Positions 8,344 to 16,944 of a DNA stretch of 41,790 bases are shown one piece after another. The translations under genes and the position numbers were made by a program. Each line of letters begins with the position of its first letter. Position 1 is the first letter of the stretch. Source of the stretch: Paraburkholderia madseniana (lineage in GTDB: Bacteria; Pseudomonadota; Gammaproteobacteria; Burkholderiales; Burkholderiaceae); NCBI RefSeq assembly GCF_009690905.1, contig NZ_VOSW01000082.1, forward strand, positions 1-41,790, read 5' to 3'. The notes beneath the pieces are model-generated. The model had not been told where the DNA came from. It searched no databases and worked only from the letters and a program-made list of their open reading frames with translations.

Positions 8344-9219
8344 TTAAGCCCCGCGCGTTTGCGGGCGCAGCGACAAATCCTGCACCATCTGCGCGGCCAG
8401 ATAATCGCACGTGGGCCGGTCCGATTTGGCGCTGCGCGCCACCACGATTTCCAGCGGCGCGATCTTCGGCAAGCCTTGCGCTTCGCCGAGAATCGCCAGC
8501 CGCGGCGGCACGCTGCATCGCGTGAGTGCGATCACCGACAGCCCCGCGTCCACCGTCGCCACTAAACCCATCAGACTGGCGCTGCTAAACGCCGCCCGAT
8601 AGCGGATATGCGCGCCGTCCAGCGCAGCCAGCGTGTGCTGGCGCGCGACACAACCCGGCTCGTAAAGCCCAACTGGCAAAGGCGACGCCGCCAGCACCGG
8701 CGTATCCACCGACGCCCCTACCCACACCATCGGCTCGCTGCGCACGAACTCGCCGCGCAATTTTCGGTCACGCGTAACGAAGGCGAGATCGATCTTGTTG
8801 TCCGCCAGCATCGGCGCGAGCGACGTGCTCTGCGCGCAGACGATCTCGATCTCCACGTGCGGATACAGATTCGAAAAACGCCGCAATACCGGCGACAGCA
8901 GCGACGACACGTAGTCGTCCGGTGCGCCCAGCACCACGCGCCCGGTCACCTCGGGCCGCACGATCGCCGACCACGCCTCCTCATGCAACGCCAGCACGCG
9001 CCGCGCGTATTCGAGCAGCGTATTGCCGGGCCGCGTGAGCGAGAGATTGCGCGTATTGCGGGCGAACAGCGTGGTGCCGAGCATGGTTTCGAGCCGCTTG
9101 ATCTGCATGCTGACTGCCGCCTGCGAGCGATGCACGGTCGTCGAAGCCTTCGTGAAGCTGCCCGTTTCCACCACCGCGACGAAGGTGCGCAGCAAATCGA
9201 CGTCGAATTCGGGGTGCAT
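8344..9219 (-). CDS. LysR-family transcriptional regulator
   Basis: A 291-residue LysR regulator. The N-terminal winged helix-turn-helix (about residues 5-65) reads LLRTFVAVVETGSFTKAS ... SQAAVSMQIKRLE, and the rest is a periplasmic-binding-like effector domain. It is divergent from an EamA-type exporter with a 114-base shared upstream region containing an AT-rich stretch, so it most likely controls that exporter and itself. The effector cannot be predicted. Confidence 0.9.
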   Translation of the reverse strand: MHPEFDVDLLRTFVAVVETGSFTKASTTVHRSQAAVSMQIKRLETMLGTTLFARNTRNLSLTRPGNTLLEYARRVLALHEEAWSAIVRPEVTGRVVLGAPDDYVSSLLSPVLRRFSNLYPHVEIEIVCAQSTSLAPMLADNKIDLAFVTRDRKLRGEFVRSEPMVWVGASVDTPVLAASPLPVGLYEPGCVARQHTLAALDGAHIRYRAAFSSASLMGLVATVDAGLSVIALTRCSVPPRLAILGEAQGLPKIAPLEIVVARSAKSDRPTCDYLAAQMVQDLSLRPQTRGA

Positions 9220-9333
9220 GATTTATCAATCCAGCTTATGGAATTACTCAATTTAATTCGTTTGTCCATGCCGCGCAAGCCGCGCGATACTCGTGACTCC
9301 ACCTTATGTGACTCACTTCCGGAGCCGCTTCGC

Positions 9334-10254
9334 ATGTCCCTCACCCAACGTCAACAAGGCGCCATTACGCTGGCCAGCGGCGGGCTTCTGATGGGCACGC
9401 TCGGCATCTTCGTCGAGGAAGCGCGGCTCGGCGCGCTGACGCTGGTGTTCTTTCGCTGCCTGTTCGGCTTCCTCTCGCTCGCGGCGTATTGCGCGTGGAA
9501 AGGTTTCTTCACACGCGCGCATTTCACGCGGCGCACCGTCGCGCTCGCGCTGATCTCCGGCGTGTTGATGGTCACGCAGTGGGTCGGTTTCTTCGACGCA
9601 ATCCATCGCACCAGCATTGCGGTGGCGACCGTGGTGTTTCATGTGCAGCCGTTCTGGGTCGTGCTGATGGGCGCGGCGCTGTTCAACGAGCGCCTCGGCG
9701 CCGACCGGCTCGGCTGGATCGCAACCGCGTTCGTCGGGCTAGTTTTGGCTTCGGGCGTCGCGGCCACCGTGAATCTGCAGGGACATACAAGCTATCTGAT
9801 CGGTATCGGAGAAGCATTGGCAGGTTCGGTGCTGTATGCGAGCGTCACGCTGATCGCCAAGGGACTCGGCAATCTGCGACCGCATCTGCTGACGCTCGCG
9901 CAATGCGCGGTCGGCGTGGTGTGCCTGCCCTTCATTGCGCCGCTTACCGCCGTGCATATCGGGCCGATGCAGTGGTTCTGGCTGGTCGGCATGGGCGTGC
10001 TGCATACGGGGTTGTCATACGTGCTGATCTACGGCGCGCTACCGAAACTGACCACGCCGATCATCGCCGTGCTGCTATTCGTCTATCCGCTGACGGCGAT
10101 CGTGGTCGATGCGGTTGTGTACGGGCGAGCGCTGTCGCTGCCGCAACTCGCGGGTATGGCATTGATCGTCATCGCAAGTCTGGGCGTGAATCTCGGCTGG
10201 CCGCTACTTTCGATGTTGCGCCCCGGCGCCCGCGCACGGCGTCACGCCGATTGA
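9334..10254 (+). CDS. EamA/DMT-family transporter
   Basis: A 306-residue inner-membrane protein with about ten predicted helices in two EamA repeats, typical of drug/metabolite exporters such as RhtA and YdcZ relatives. The first repeat starts ITLASGGLLMGTLGIFVEEA and the second near LIGIGEALAGSVLYASVTL. The ATG at 9334 has GGAG nine bases upstream; an in-frame ATG at 9268 would add 22 polar residues and has no ribosome binding site. It is divergent from a LysR regulator. Members export amino acids or other small metabolites; the substrate is not evident. Confidence 0.88.
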   Translation: MSLTQRQQGAITLASGGLLMGTLGIFVEEARLGALTLVFFRCLFGFLSLAAYCAWKGFFTRAHFTRRTVALALISGVLMVTQWVGFFDAIHRTSIAVATVVFHVQPFWVVLMGAALFNERLGADRLGWIATAFVGLVLASGVAATVNLQGHTSYLIGIGEALAGSVLYASVTLIAKGLGNLRPHLLTLAQCAVGVVCLPFIAPLTAVHIGPMQWFWLVGMGVLHTGLSYVLIYGALPKLTTPIIAVLLFVYPLTAIVVDAVVYGRALSLPQLAGMALIVIASLGVNLGWPLLSMLRPGARARRHAD

Positions 10255-10763
10255 GCTTTGAGCAGTAGGGCCGGCGGCGCCGGACGGGTTGCACGCCGGT
10301 CGCGCGCCGCTTACCGTCACCGGGTGACAGTTCGCGTTCGGGGCATCGGCTTTCATTTCGCCGAAAAAAATCCCTGCAAAAAACCCGCATTTTCCATTCA
10401 TTTCGCACAATCGAGAATCGTTCTCGTTTATACTTTCCAGATATTACAAGCCGGGCACTGATCCGGCTTCTGCTGCACTTCCCATCCCCACATCGACATG
10501 CCATTCCGAGGCAGCCGATGTCACGCCAGCGCATCTTGCGTTGACGCACGGCGCCCCGGCCGTTTCGACTTTCGAATTCATTCAACAGCAACAGGGGAAA
10601 TCACCACTTCGTCTCGCCTGACTGACCACACGCCCTTTGCCTGGCCGTGCGCGCCTGCTTGCGCCTTCTTTGCGCACGTCTGGCGCTTTTGTATTGGCGC
10701 TTCCGCTGAACGCTGCACGTCAAAACCAAAAACACTACCCATCCATACTCGAAGAACGTCGCC
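10255..10763. other. Long intergenic region before the siderophore receptor
   Basis: About 510 bases without a convincing gene. It holds GC-rich dyads just after the transporter (around 10268-10284, and GTCACC/GGTGAC at 10316-10328) that may end its transcript, then a Fur-box-like palindrome with a promoter at about 10412-10434, then a leader of some 320 bases. A frame at 10498-10767 ends in an ATGA overlap with the receptor start, but has no ribosome binding site and an unremarkable sequence. Confidence 0.6.
10412..10434 (+). promoter_or_regulatory. Fur-box-like operator over a -10 element
   Basis: CGAGAA-TCG-TTCTCG (10412-10426) is a perfect 6-base inverted repeat with the GAGAAT/TTCTC core common in Fur boxes. 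TATACT at 10429-10434 follows at once and can serve as the -10 element; no strong -35 is visible. Fur bound here would cover the promoter and repress the siderophore receptor when iron is plentiful. The assignment rests on motif likeness and on the gene it precedes. Confidence 0.6.
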
Positions 10764-12902
10764 ATGAACGTCAAAAAGAATACTTACCGCGCGCTACTGC
10801 TCGCCACTTCTCTTGCCAGCGCCAAACCTTTGCTGGCGCAGGAAGCTACGCCCGCTGCCGGCGCGGCCGACAGCACGCTGCCCGCCATCGCCGTCAAGGC
10901 CGCGGCCGACCGCTCGTACGACTCGAACACTTCGAACACCGCGACCAAGATGAACATGTCGCTGATGGACGTGCCGCAGACGGTCAACGTCGTGCCGCGC
11001 GCGCTGCTCGACGAACAGAACGCGACCTCGCTGCAGGACGCGTTGCGCAACGTGCCGGGCATCGGTTTCTCGGTCGGCGATGGTCAGCGCGACCAGATCA
11101 CCCTGCGCGGCTTCAACAGCATCACCGATCAATACGTCGACGGCATTCGCGACGATGCGCTCTACTATCGCGATCTGTCGAACGTCGAACGTGTCGACGT
11201 GCTGAAGGGGCCGGCGGCCGTGCTCTATGGACGCGGCTCGGCCGGCGGCCTGATCAACCGCGTACTGAAGAAGCCGACGGCCAATCCACAGCAGGCCGTG
11301 GGCGTGACGCTCGGCACCGAAGGCGAACGGCGCGGCGAATTCGATCTCGGCTGGAATGCGAACGACGCCGCGCGTTTTCGCATCACCGGCGTCGCCGAAA
11401 ACTCGAACAGCTTTCGCGACCAGTTCCAGTTGAATCGCCAGGCCGTGGCGCCGTCCGCGCAATTCCGCATCGACAAGGACACCATCCTCAATCTCGAAGC
11501 CGATTATCTGCACGACCGCCGCACCTCGGATCAGGGTCTGCCCGCCTATCTCGGCCGCCCGGTCAACGTGCCGATCAACACGTACTACGGTTCGGCCGAC
11601 GCCGCGAACACGTCCTATAACGATGTCGATGCGAAGAGCGCGACTGTATCGCTCGATCACCGCTTCAACGATTCGCTGTCGTTGCACACTGCCGTGCGCG
11701 CGTACGACTTCTCGCTCGAACGCAAAAACTACGTCACGTATGAGCCGATCAAGACGGCGCCGAATCCGGTCGTCACGCTCGATCAAAGCACCCGCTTTCG
11801 CCAGGATCACGGCGTGGACGGCCTCTTCGAATTGACGCAGAAAACGACGCTGTTCGGCATGAAGCACGAGCTGCTGTACGGCGTCGAGCTGTCGCAACAG
11901 CAGAAATTCGACACCCTCTACTCGACCACCAAGGTCGCAACGTACAACCTGTACGATCCGCAACTCATCGATTTGCCGGGTGTGAAGCCGGGCACGGCGG
12001 CGAAGACGAATGCATCGACCGTGCTGGGACTCGCCGGCGTCTACACGCAGGACCTGATCTCGCTGACCGAACACTGGAAGATTCTTGCCGGCCTGCGCTT
12101 CGACTATCTGACGCAGACCCGCAACGACTACACCTCGGCGCAAGTGAATCTGGACCGCACGGATCGCGCGTGGAGTCCGCGTGTCGGTCTGATTTACGAA
12201 CCGCTCGACTGGGTGTCGCTGTACGCGTCGTATAGCCAGTCGTTCTCGCCGCTCGCCGATACGCTGATCAGCAGCGGCGCATTCGCCAACGGTTCGGCGC
12301 TGGCGCCGCAAAAGACCACCAGCTTCGAAATCGGCTCGAAGTTCGACCTGGGCCGCGCGAGCGCGAGCGTCGCGCTGTTCGACATGAAGCAGACCAATCA
12401 GCAGATCGCCGATCCGTCCAACCCGACTTACGCGCTGCCGATCGGTACGCAGCACGTGCGCGGGCTGGAACTATCCACCACGGGAGAAATCGCGCCGAAG
12501 TGGTCCGTGTATGCGGGGTATGCGTACCTGAACGGAAACGTCGACGGCTCGCCGCAAGCGAGTTCAGCCGGGCTGGTGCTGCACAACAACACGCCGGGAC
12601 TGATGCCGCGTCATAGCGCGAGCGTGTGGATCAAGCGCGATCTGAAGTACGGGTTCTACGCGGCTGGCGGTGCGCAGTTCCAGTCGGCGCGCTATACCTC
12701 GGCGAGCGATGCGGTCACCTTGCCTTCTTTCGTGACGTTCGATCTCGGCGCGGGGTATCACGGCAAGAACGTGGACGTGGCATTGACGCTGGATAATCTG
12801 TTCGACCGCAAGTACTTCATCGCGGCACACGGCAACGCGGATATGTACAACATGCCGGGCGCGCCACGCACGCTGACGGTGTCGGCAAGGTGGCATATGT
12901 GA
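10764..12902 (+). CDS. TonB-dependent siderophore receptor
   Basis: A 712-residue outer-membrane receptor of the FhuA/FiuA siderophore class. The signal peptide ends near residue 26 (PLLAQ). A TonB-box-like segment (LPAIAVKA) follows, then the plug domain DVPQTVNVVPRALLDEQ ... LQDALRNVPGI, with ITLRGFN and VDVLKGPAAVLYGRGSAGG, then a 22-strand barrel ending LTVSARWHM. Length fits the family. It would import a ferric siderophore using TonB energy. A catecholate-type ligand is a guess from likeness to Fiu. The Fur-box-like site upstream supports iron control. The start has only a weak purine stretch (GAAG) upstream. No siderophore synthesis genes are nearby, so it may take up siderophores made elsewhere. 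Confidence 0.94.
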   Translation: MNVKKNTYRALLLATSLASAKPLLAQEATPAAGAADSTLPAIAVKAAADRSYDSNTSNTATKMNMSLMDVPQTVNVVPRALLDEQNATSLQDALRNVPGIGFSVGDGQRDQITLRGFNSITDQYVDGIRDDALYYRDLSNVERVDVLKGPAAVLYGRGSAGGLINRVLKKPTANPQQAVGVTLGTEGERRGEFDLGWNANDAARFRITGVAENSNSFRDQFQLNRQAVAPSAQFRIDKDTILNLEADYLHDRRTSDQGLPAYLGRPVNVPINTYYGSADAANTSYNDVDAKSATVSLDHRFNDSLSLHTAVRAYDFSLERKNYVTYEPIKTAPNPVVTLDQSTRFRQDHGVDGLFELTQKTTLFGMKHELLYGVELSQQQKFDTLYSTTKVATYNLYDPQLIDLPGVKPGTAAKTNASTVLGLAGVYTQDLISLTEHWKILAGLRFDYLTQTRNDYTSAQVNLDRTDRAWSPRVGLIYEPLDWVSLYASYSQSFSPLADTLISSGAFANGSALAPQKTTSFEIGSKFDLGRASASVALFDMKQTNQQIADPSNPTYALPIGTQHVRGLELSTTGEIAPKWSVYAGYAYLNGNVDGSPQASSAGLVLHNNTPGLMPRHSASVWIKRDLKYGFYAAGGAQFQSARYTSASDAVTLPSFVTFDLGAGYHGKNVDVALTLDNLFDRKYFIAAHGNADMYNMPGAPRTLTVSARWHM

Positions 12903-12943
12903 GGGGTGTAACGCGTGACATGCGCTGCACGCGTTGATGCGTT

Positions 12944-12980
12944 AAACGAACAACCGGGCACTGCGCCCGGTTGTTCGTTT
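12944..12980. terminator. Strong bidirectional terminator
   Basis: A perfect 16-base stem (12944-12959 with 12965-12980) closes a 5-base loop. The arms begin AAAC and end GTTT, so both strands give a T-rich end. It sits between the convergent receptor and MFS genes and probably terminates both. Confidence 0.9.
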
Positions 12981-13002
12981 CAGTCGTCGTAGTGAAAACG
13001 GC

Positions 13003-14301
13003 TCACTGCGGCAACACTTCCCCCTTCGTCTCCGGTGCAAACGGAATCACAAACAGGCCGACGATAAACGCCAGCGCCGTGAGCGCCACCGGCACGCCCA
13101 GCGTATGCATATGCAACACCGCCGCGCCGAGCAGAAAATTCACACCGGCTCCGACAAACCGCCCGAACGACGTGCAGAACGCAAACGCCGTGGCTCGCAC
13201 CCGGGTCTCGAACTGCTCTGGCAGCCACAAACTGAACAGCGCGAAATTGCCGCCGAAGAAACCCAGCACGCAGAGCCACGCAATAAATGGCGCGAGCCCA
13301 TTCGGCAGATAGAACGCCCAGCCAAAACTGCCGACAATCGCCACCGCCATGCCGAGGAAGTAAACCGCCAGTGTCTTCTTGCGGCCGATCCGCTCGGCCA
13401 GCGGCGGCAACGCGAGACAGCCGAGAATCGTCGAAATCGACAGCAAGCCGGTTGCCAGCGACGCGGTCCGGATCGCATCGTTCTTCGCCATGCCGGCCTT
13501 CGTCGCCAGTTGGATAACAGCCGATGGCTCGTATACCGCGCCTGCCCACAAACCGATAATCGCGATCGTCAGTAGAATGCACGCAACCCACGTGCGGCGC
13601 CGATACGTCGGCCCGAAAATTTCGCGCAGCGGTTTGGCGCGCACGGTGCTCGCGTCCGCCTTTTCCCACTTCTCCGTTTCCTTCACGCGCAGCAGCACCA
13701 GAATCGCGACCACGACCGGCACCGCGCCGGTCAGGAACATCGCGCGCCAGCCGTAGTGCACGCCGATCGTGTAGTTGAGCGCGGCCGCCAGAAAGAACCC
13801 GGCGTAATAGCCCGTTTGCAGATACCCGGCGCCCATCTTGCGGCGATCTTCCGGCCATGACTCGGCCACATAAGTTCCCGCCAACGCCCACTCGCCGCCA
13901 ATGCCGACCCCGGCAATGAAGCGATAGATGGCGAGCTCCCACACGTTGTGCGAGGTCGCCGCAAGTCCCGTGAAAATAGCGAACGTGAAAATGGTGCCCG
14001 CCAGCACCTTGGTACGGCCGAAGCGGTCCGCCAGCGGTCCCCAGATGAACGACAGCCCCCAGCCCACCAGAAACAGCGCGAACAGAATCGAACCGGCGAG
14101 GCCGACATTCGCGGGCGTCGCGGCATACCCCGAGCGCGGCAGCAACTCGGTCAACGCCGGCGTCAGCACGAGCGCGTAGATGAACGAGTCCATCCCGTCG
14201 AGCGTCCAGCCGGCCCACGCTCCCCAAAATCCTGCGATCTGCGAACGATTGAGCGGCGTGCGGCGCCGAACGACCGGCGTGCGGTCGGTTAGTGAATTCA
14301 T
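13003..14301 (-). CDS. MFS carboxylate-type transporter, candidate malonate carrier
   Basis: A 432-residue major facilitator with about twelve helices. The loop 2-3 signature LADRFGRTKVLAG and the second-quarter motif GVGIGGEWALAGTYVAESWP place it with metabolite:proton symporters for organic acids. Two adjacent ATGs exist; the second (14301) is 6 bases from a GGAGG, better spaced than the first (14304). The frame is open further upstream to 14409 but that part is not convincing. It is divergent from the regulator of the malonate operon, and the usual malonate carriers MdcL/MdcM or MadL/MadM are absent from this locus. Malonate uptake is thus a reasonable inference. Confidence 0.85.
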   Translation of the reverse strand: MNSLTDRTPVVRRRTPLNRSQIAGFWGAWAGWTLDGMDSFIYALVLTPALTELLPRSGYAATPANVGLAGSILFALFLVGWGLSFIWGPLADRFGRTKVLAGTIFTFAIFTGLAATSHNVWELAIYRFIAGVGIGGEWALAGTYVAESWPEDRRKMGAGYLQTGYYAGFFLAAALNYTIGVHYGWRAMFLTGAVPVVVAILVLLRVKETEKWEKADASTVRAKPLREIFGPTYRRRTWVACILLTIAIIGLWAGAVYEPSAVIQLATKAGMAKNDAIRTASLATGLLSISTILGCLALPPLAERIGRKKTLAVYFLGMAVAIVGSFGWAFYLPNGLAPFIAWLCVLGFFGGNFALFSLWLPEQFETRVRATAFAFCTSFGRFVGAGVNFLLGAAVLHMHTLGVPVALTALAFIVGLFVIPFAPETKGEVLPQ

Positions 14302-14473
14302 CATGCTCCTCCGGCCCTGCGGTTGGCTTACGTGACTTACATAAAGGGAACGACGAGATGGCGCGCTTGCCAGTGGATCGCTGTGCCTCGTATAACGACG
14401 AGAGGACATCGCAGGCCACCGGGTGGTAGAAAACTTTCCGGGTTTGCCCGCCTGTTAAGTGCGCAATTTCATA

Positions 14474-14488
14474 TATAATATTCAATAT
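14474..14488 (+). promoter_or_regulatory. TATAAT box overlapping an AT palindrome
   Basis: A perfect -10 hexamer TATAAT is at 14474-14479, only 10 bases before the ATG at 14490. Overlapping it, ATATT-C-AATAT at 14478-14488 is a perfect 11-base palindrome. No good -35 is seen at normal spacing. The gene's own GntR product could bind the palindrome and repress its promoter. The spacing implies a transcript starting at or within a few bases of the ATG. Confidence 0.5.
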
Positions 14489-14489
14489 C

Positions 14490-15263
14490 ATGAGCGACGC
14501 AATAGATGGTTTTCCCCTGGATGCCCCGGCGCGCAGCCCGCTTTTACCCCCGGCGGCGCCGCGTGAGAGCACGTCCCACATCATCGCGGAGGCGTTGCGC
14601 GCGGCGATTGTCGACGGCACCCTGGCGCCTGGTGCGCCGCTGCGGCAGGACGCGATCGCGCGGCATTTTTCGGTCAGCGCCATTCCTGTGCGCGAGGCCT
14701 TGCGCCAGCTCGAAAGCGAAGGCTGGGCGAGAGCCGCCGTGCATAAAGGCGCGACCGTCGCGCCGTTGTCGGCGGATGAAGCGCGCGAAATCTATGAGAT
14801 TCGCTCCGCGCTGGAGAGCCTCGCCATCGGACTCGCCATTCCGAATCACACCGCCGCCACGCTGCGCGAATCCGCCACCCTTTGCCTTGCCGCCGAACGC
14901 GAGCCGGACCCGTCGTTGTACGTCGCACGCAATGTCGCGTTTCATATGAGCCTGTATGCGCCCGCCGCCCGTCCGCAACTCGAGGACATGATCGGCACGC
15001 TGCATCGGCGCGGCGAACGGTATCTGCGCCTGAAGTTCGGTCTGCCGTCGTACAAAGGCGAGTCGGACAACGAACACACCGCCTTGCTCGACGCCGTACA
15101 ACGTCGTGATATTCCCGCTGCACAGTCCCTGGTTGTCGCACATCTGCTCGGCACCGGCGACCTGCTCCATCGTTTCCTGACCGAACGCGCGCAGGCGGAA
15201 GCCGCGCTTGCGAATCAACCCAAGCCGCGCGCCAGACGCACGCGCACCACCACCGGGAGCTGA
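14490..15263 (+). CDS. GntR/FCD-family regulator of the malonate operon
   Basis: A 257-residue FadR-type regulator. The winged helix-turn-helix (about residues 28-90) contains LRQDAIARHFSVSAIPVREALRQLESEGW. The FCD effector domain follows, with the metal/ligand set Asn148, His152, His196 and His218, so a carboxylate effector such as malonate is plausible. It ends 8 bases before mdcA and is the first gene of the operon. In Acinetobacter a GntR protein, MdcY, represses mdc genes, and this is a likely functional counterpart. No Shine-Dalgarno sequence precedes the ATG; see the overlapping promoter entry. Confidence 0.88.
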   Translation: MSDAIDGFPLDAPARSPLLPPAAPRESTSHIIAEALRAAIVDGTLAPGAPLRQDAIARHFSVSAIPVREALRQLESEGWARAAVHKGATVAPLSADEAREIYEIRSALESLAIGLAIPNHTAATLRESATLCLAAEREPDPSLYVARNVAFHMSLYAPAARPQLEDMIGTLHRRGERYLRLKFGLPSYKGESDNEHTALLDAVQRRDIPAAQSLVVAHLLGTGDLLHRFLTERAQAEAALANQPKPRARRTRTTTGS

Positions 15264-15271
15264 ATCCGCCG

Positions 15272-16942
15272 ATGAATCGATCCGCCGAAGCCACCGAAGC
15301 GTCCACCACCGCACGTTCCTGGACCACGCGCCGCGACGAAAAGAACCGTCGACTCGCGGCCATCGCACCATGGCTGGAAGACGGCGTCCTGCCGACCAAC
15401 CGCATCGTCGATGCGCTTGAAACACTGATTCAGCCGGGCGACCGCGTCGCACTCGAAGGCGACAACCAGAAACAGGCCGACTTCCTGTCGCGCGCGCTTG
15501 CCAAGGTGGACCCGCAAAAGATCCACGACGTGCATCTGCTGATATCGAGCATCGGCCGTCCTGAACATCTGACGCTGTTCGAGCGCGGCATCGCGCACAA
15601 GGTCGACTTCTCGTTTGCGGGGCCGCAGAGTTTGCGCGTCGCGCAACTGCTCGAAGACGGGCAACTCGAAATCGGTTCGATCTACACGTACGTCGAGTTG
15701 TACGCGCGGATGTTCGTCGATCTCACGCCGCACGTCGCGCTGCTGTGCGCGGAAAAGGCCGACCGTCACGGCAATCTGTACACCGGTCCGAACACCGAGG
15801 ACACGCCGACCATCGCCGAAGCCGCCGCGTTCCGGCACGGCATCGTGATCGTGCAGGTCAACGAAATCGTCGATGAACTGCCGCGCGTCGACATTCCGGG
15901 TTCGTGGGTCGACGTAGTCGTAGAGGCGGATAGGCCCTTCGCCGTCGAGCCGCTCTTCACGCGCGACCCTCGGCATATCGGCGACCTGCAGGTACTCACC
16001 GCGATGATGGTGATTCGCGGCATCTACGAACCGTACGGCGTGACATCGCTGAATCACGGCATCGGCTTCGATACGGCGGCGATCGAATTGTTGCTGCCCA
16101 CCTACGGCGAATCGCTCGGCCTGAAAGGCAAGATCTGCCGCAACTGGACGCTCAATCCGCACCCCACCATGATCCCAGCGATCGAATCGGGCTGGGTCGA
16201 CAGCATCCATTGTTTCGGTAGTGAGGTCGGCATGGAGGCGTACATCGAAGCGCGCCCCGACGTCTTTTTCACCGGCAACGACGGCAGCCTGCGCTCGAAC
16301 CGTGTGCTGTGCCAACTGGCCGGTCAATACGGCGTCGATCTATTCATCGGCTCGACCTTGCAGATCGACGCGGACGCCAATTCGTCGACGGTCACGCGCG
16401 GCCGCCTCGCCGGTTTCGGCGGTGCGCCGAATATGGGCCACGATCCACGCGGCCGGCGTCATTCGAGCGAGGCATGGCTCAAGCTGCTGAAGGATCAGGG
16501 TCCGGTGTCGCGCGGACAGAAGCTGGTCGTGCAAATGGCTGAAACGTACAAGAAAGGCGGCGAGCCGACCTTCGTCGATGAACTCGATGCGGTGGCCGTC
16601 GGCGCGAAGAGCGGCATGCCGATCGCGCCGGTGATGATCTACGGCGACGACGTGAGCCACGTCGTCACCGAGGAAGGCATCGCGTATTTGCACAAGGCCG
16701 AAGGGATCGACGAGCGGCGTGCGGCGTTGGCTGCAGTAGCCGGTGTCACGCCGATCGGGCTGCGCGCGAAGCCGGAAAAAACCGCGGAATTGCGCCGGCG
16801 TGGCATCGTCGCGTATCCGGAAGATCTCGGCATTCGACGCGGTGAAGCGAAGCGCTCGTTGCTGGCCGCACGCAGCATCGACGATCTGGTGACGTGGTCG
16901 GGTGGCCTTTACGAACCGCCGGCCCGCTTCAGGAGCTGGTAA
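15272..16942 (+). CDS. mdcA: Malonate decarboxylase alpha subunit (acyl-carrier transferase)
   Basis: A 556-residue protein, full length for MdcA. The family segments RVALEGDNQKQADFLSRAL, FGSEVGMEAYIEARPDVFF and GGAPNMGHDPRGRRHSSEAW are easily recognised. It exchanges the acetyl group on the MdcC carrier thioester for malonate, making malonyl-S-carrier and acetate, in the cytoplasm. It starts 8 bases after the GntR gene with GGGAG upstream, and mdcB starts 2 bases after its stop. It is the first structural gene of a complete mdcABCDEGH set. Confidence 0.97.
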   Translation: MNRSAEATEASTTARSWTTRRDEKNRRLAAIAPWLEDGVLPTNRIVDALETLIQPGDRVALEGDNQKQADFLSRALAKVDPQKIHDVHLLISSIGRPEHLTLFERGIAHKVDFSFAGPQSLRVAQLLEDGQLEIGSIYTYVELYARMFVDLTPHVALLCAEKADRHGNLYTGPNTEDTPTIAEAAAFRHGIVIVQVNEIVDELPRVDIPGSWVDVVVEADRPFAVEPLFTRDPRHIGDLQVLTAMMVIRGIYEPYGVTSLNHGIGFDTAAIELLLPTYGESLGLKGKICRNWTLNPHPTMIPAIESGWVDSIHCFGSEVGMEAYIEARPDVFFTGNDGSLRSNRVLCQLAGQYGVDLFIGSTLQIDADANSSTVTRGRLAGFGGAPNMGHDPRGRRHSSEAWLKLLKDQGPVSRGQKLVVQMAETYKKGGEPTFVDELDAVAVGAKSGMPIAPVMIYGDDVSHVVTEEGIAYLHKAEGIDERRAALAAVAGVTPIGLRAKPEKTAELRRRGIVAYPEDLGIRRGEAKRSLLAARSIDDLVTWSGGLYEPPARFRSW

Positions 16943-16944
16943 CG

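Noticed and set aside
8608..9333. Plus-strand extension of the EamA transporter frame to 8608
   Set aside because: It runs antisense through the LysR gene and gives an Arg/His-rich peptide; the transporter begins at 9334 with GGAG upstream.
10794..12455. 553-residue minus-strand frame opposite the siderophore receptor
   Set aside because: Antisense shadow with no domain; the plus strand encodes a complete TonB-dependent receptor.
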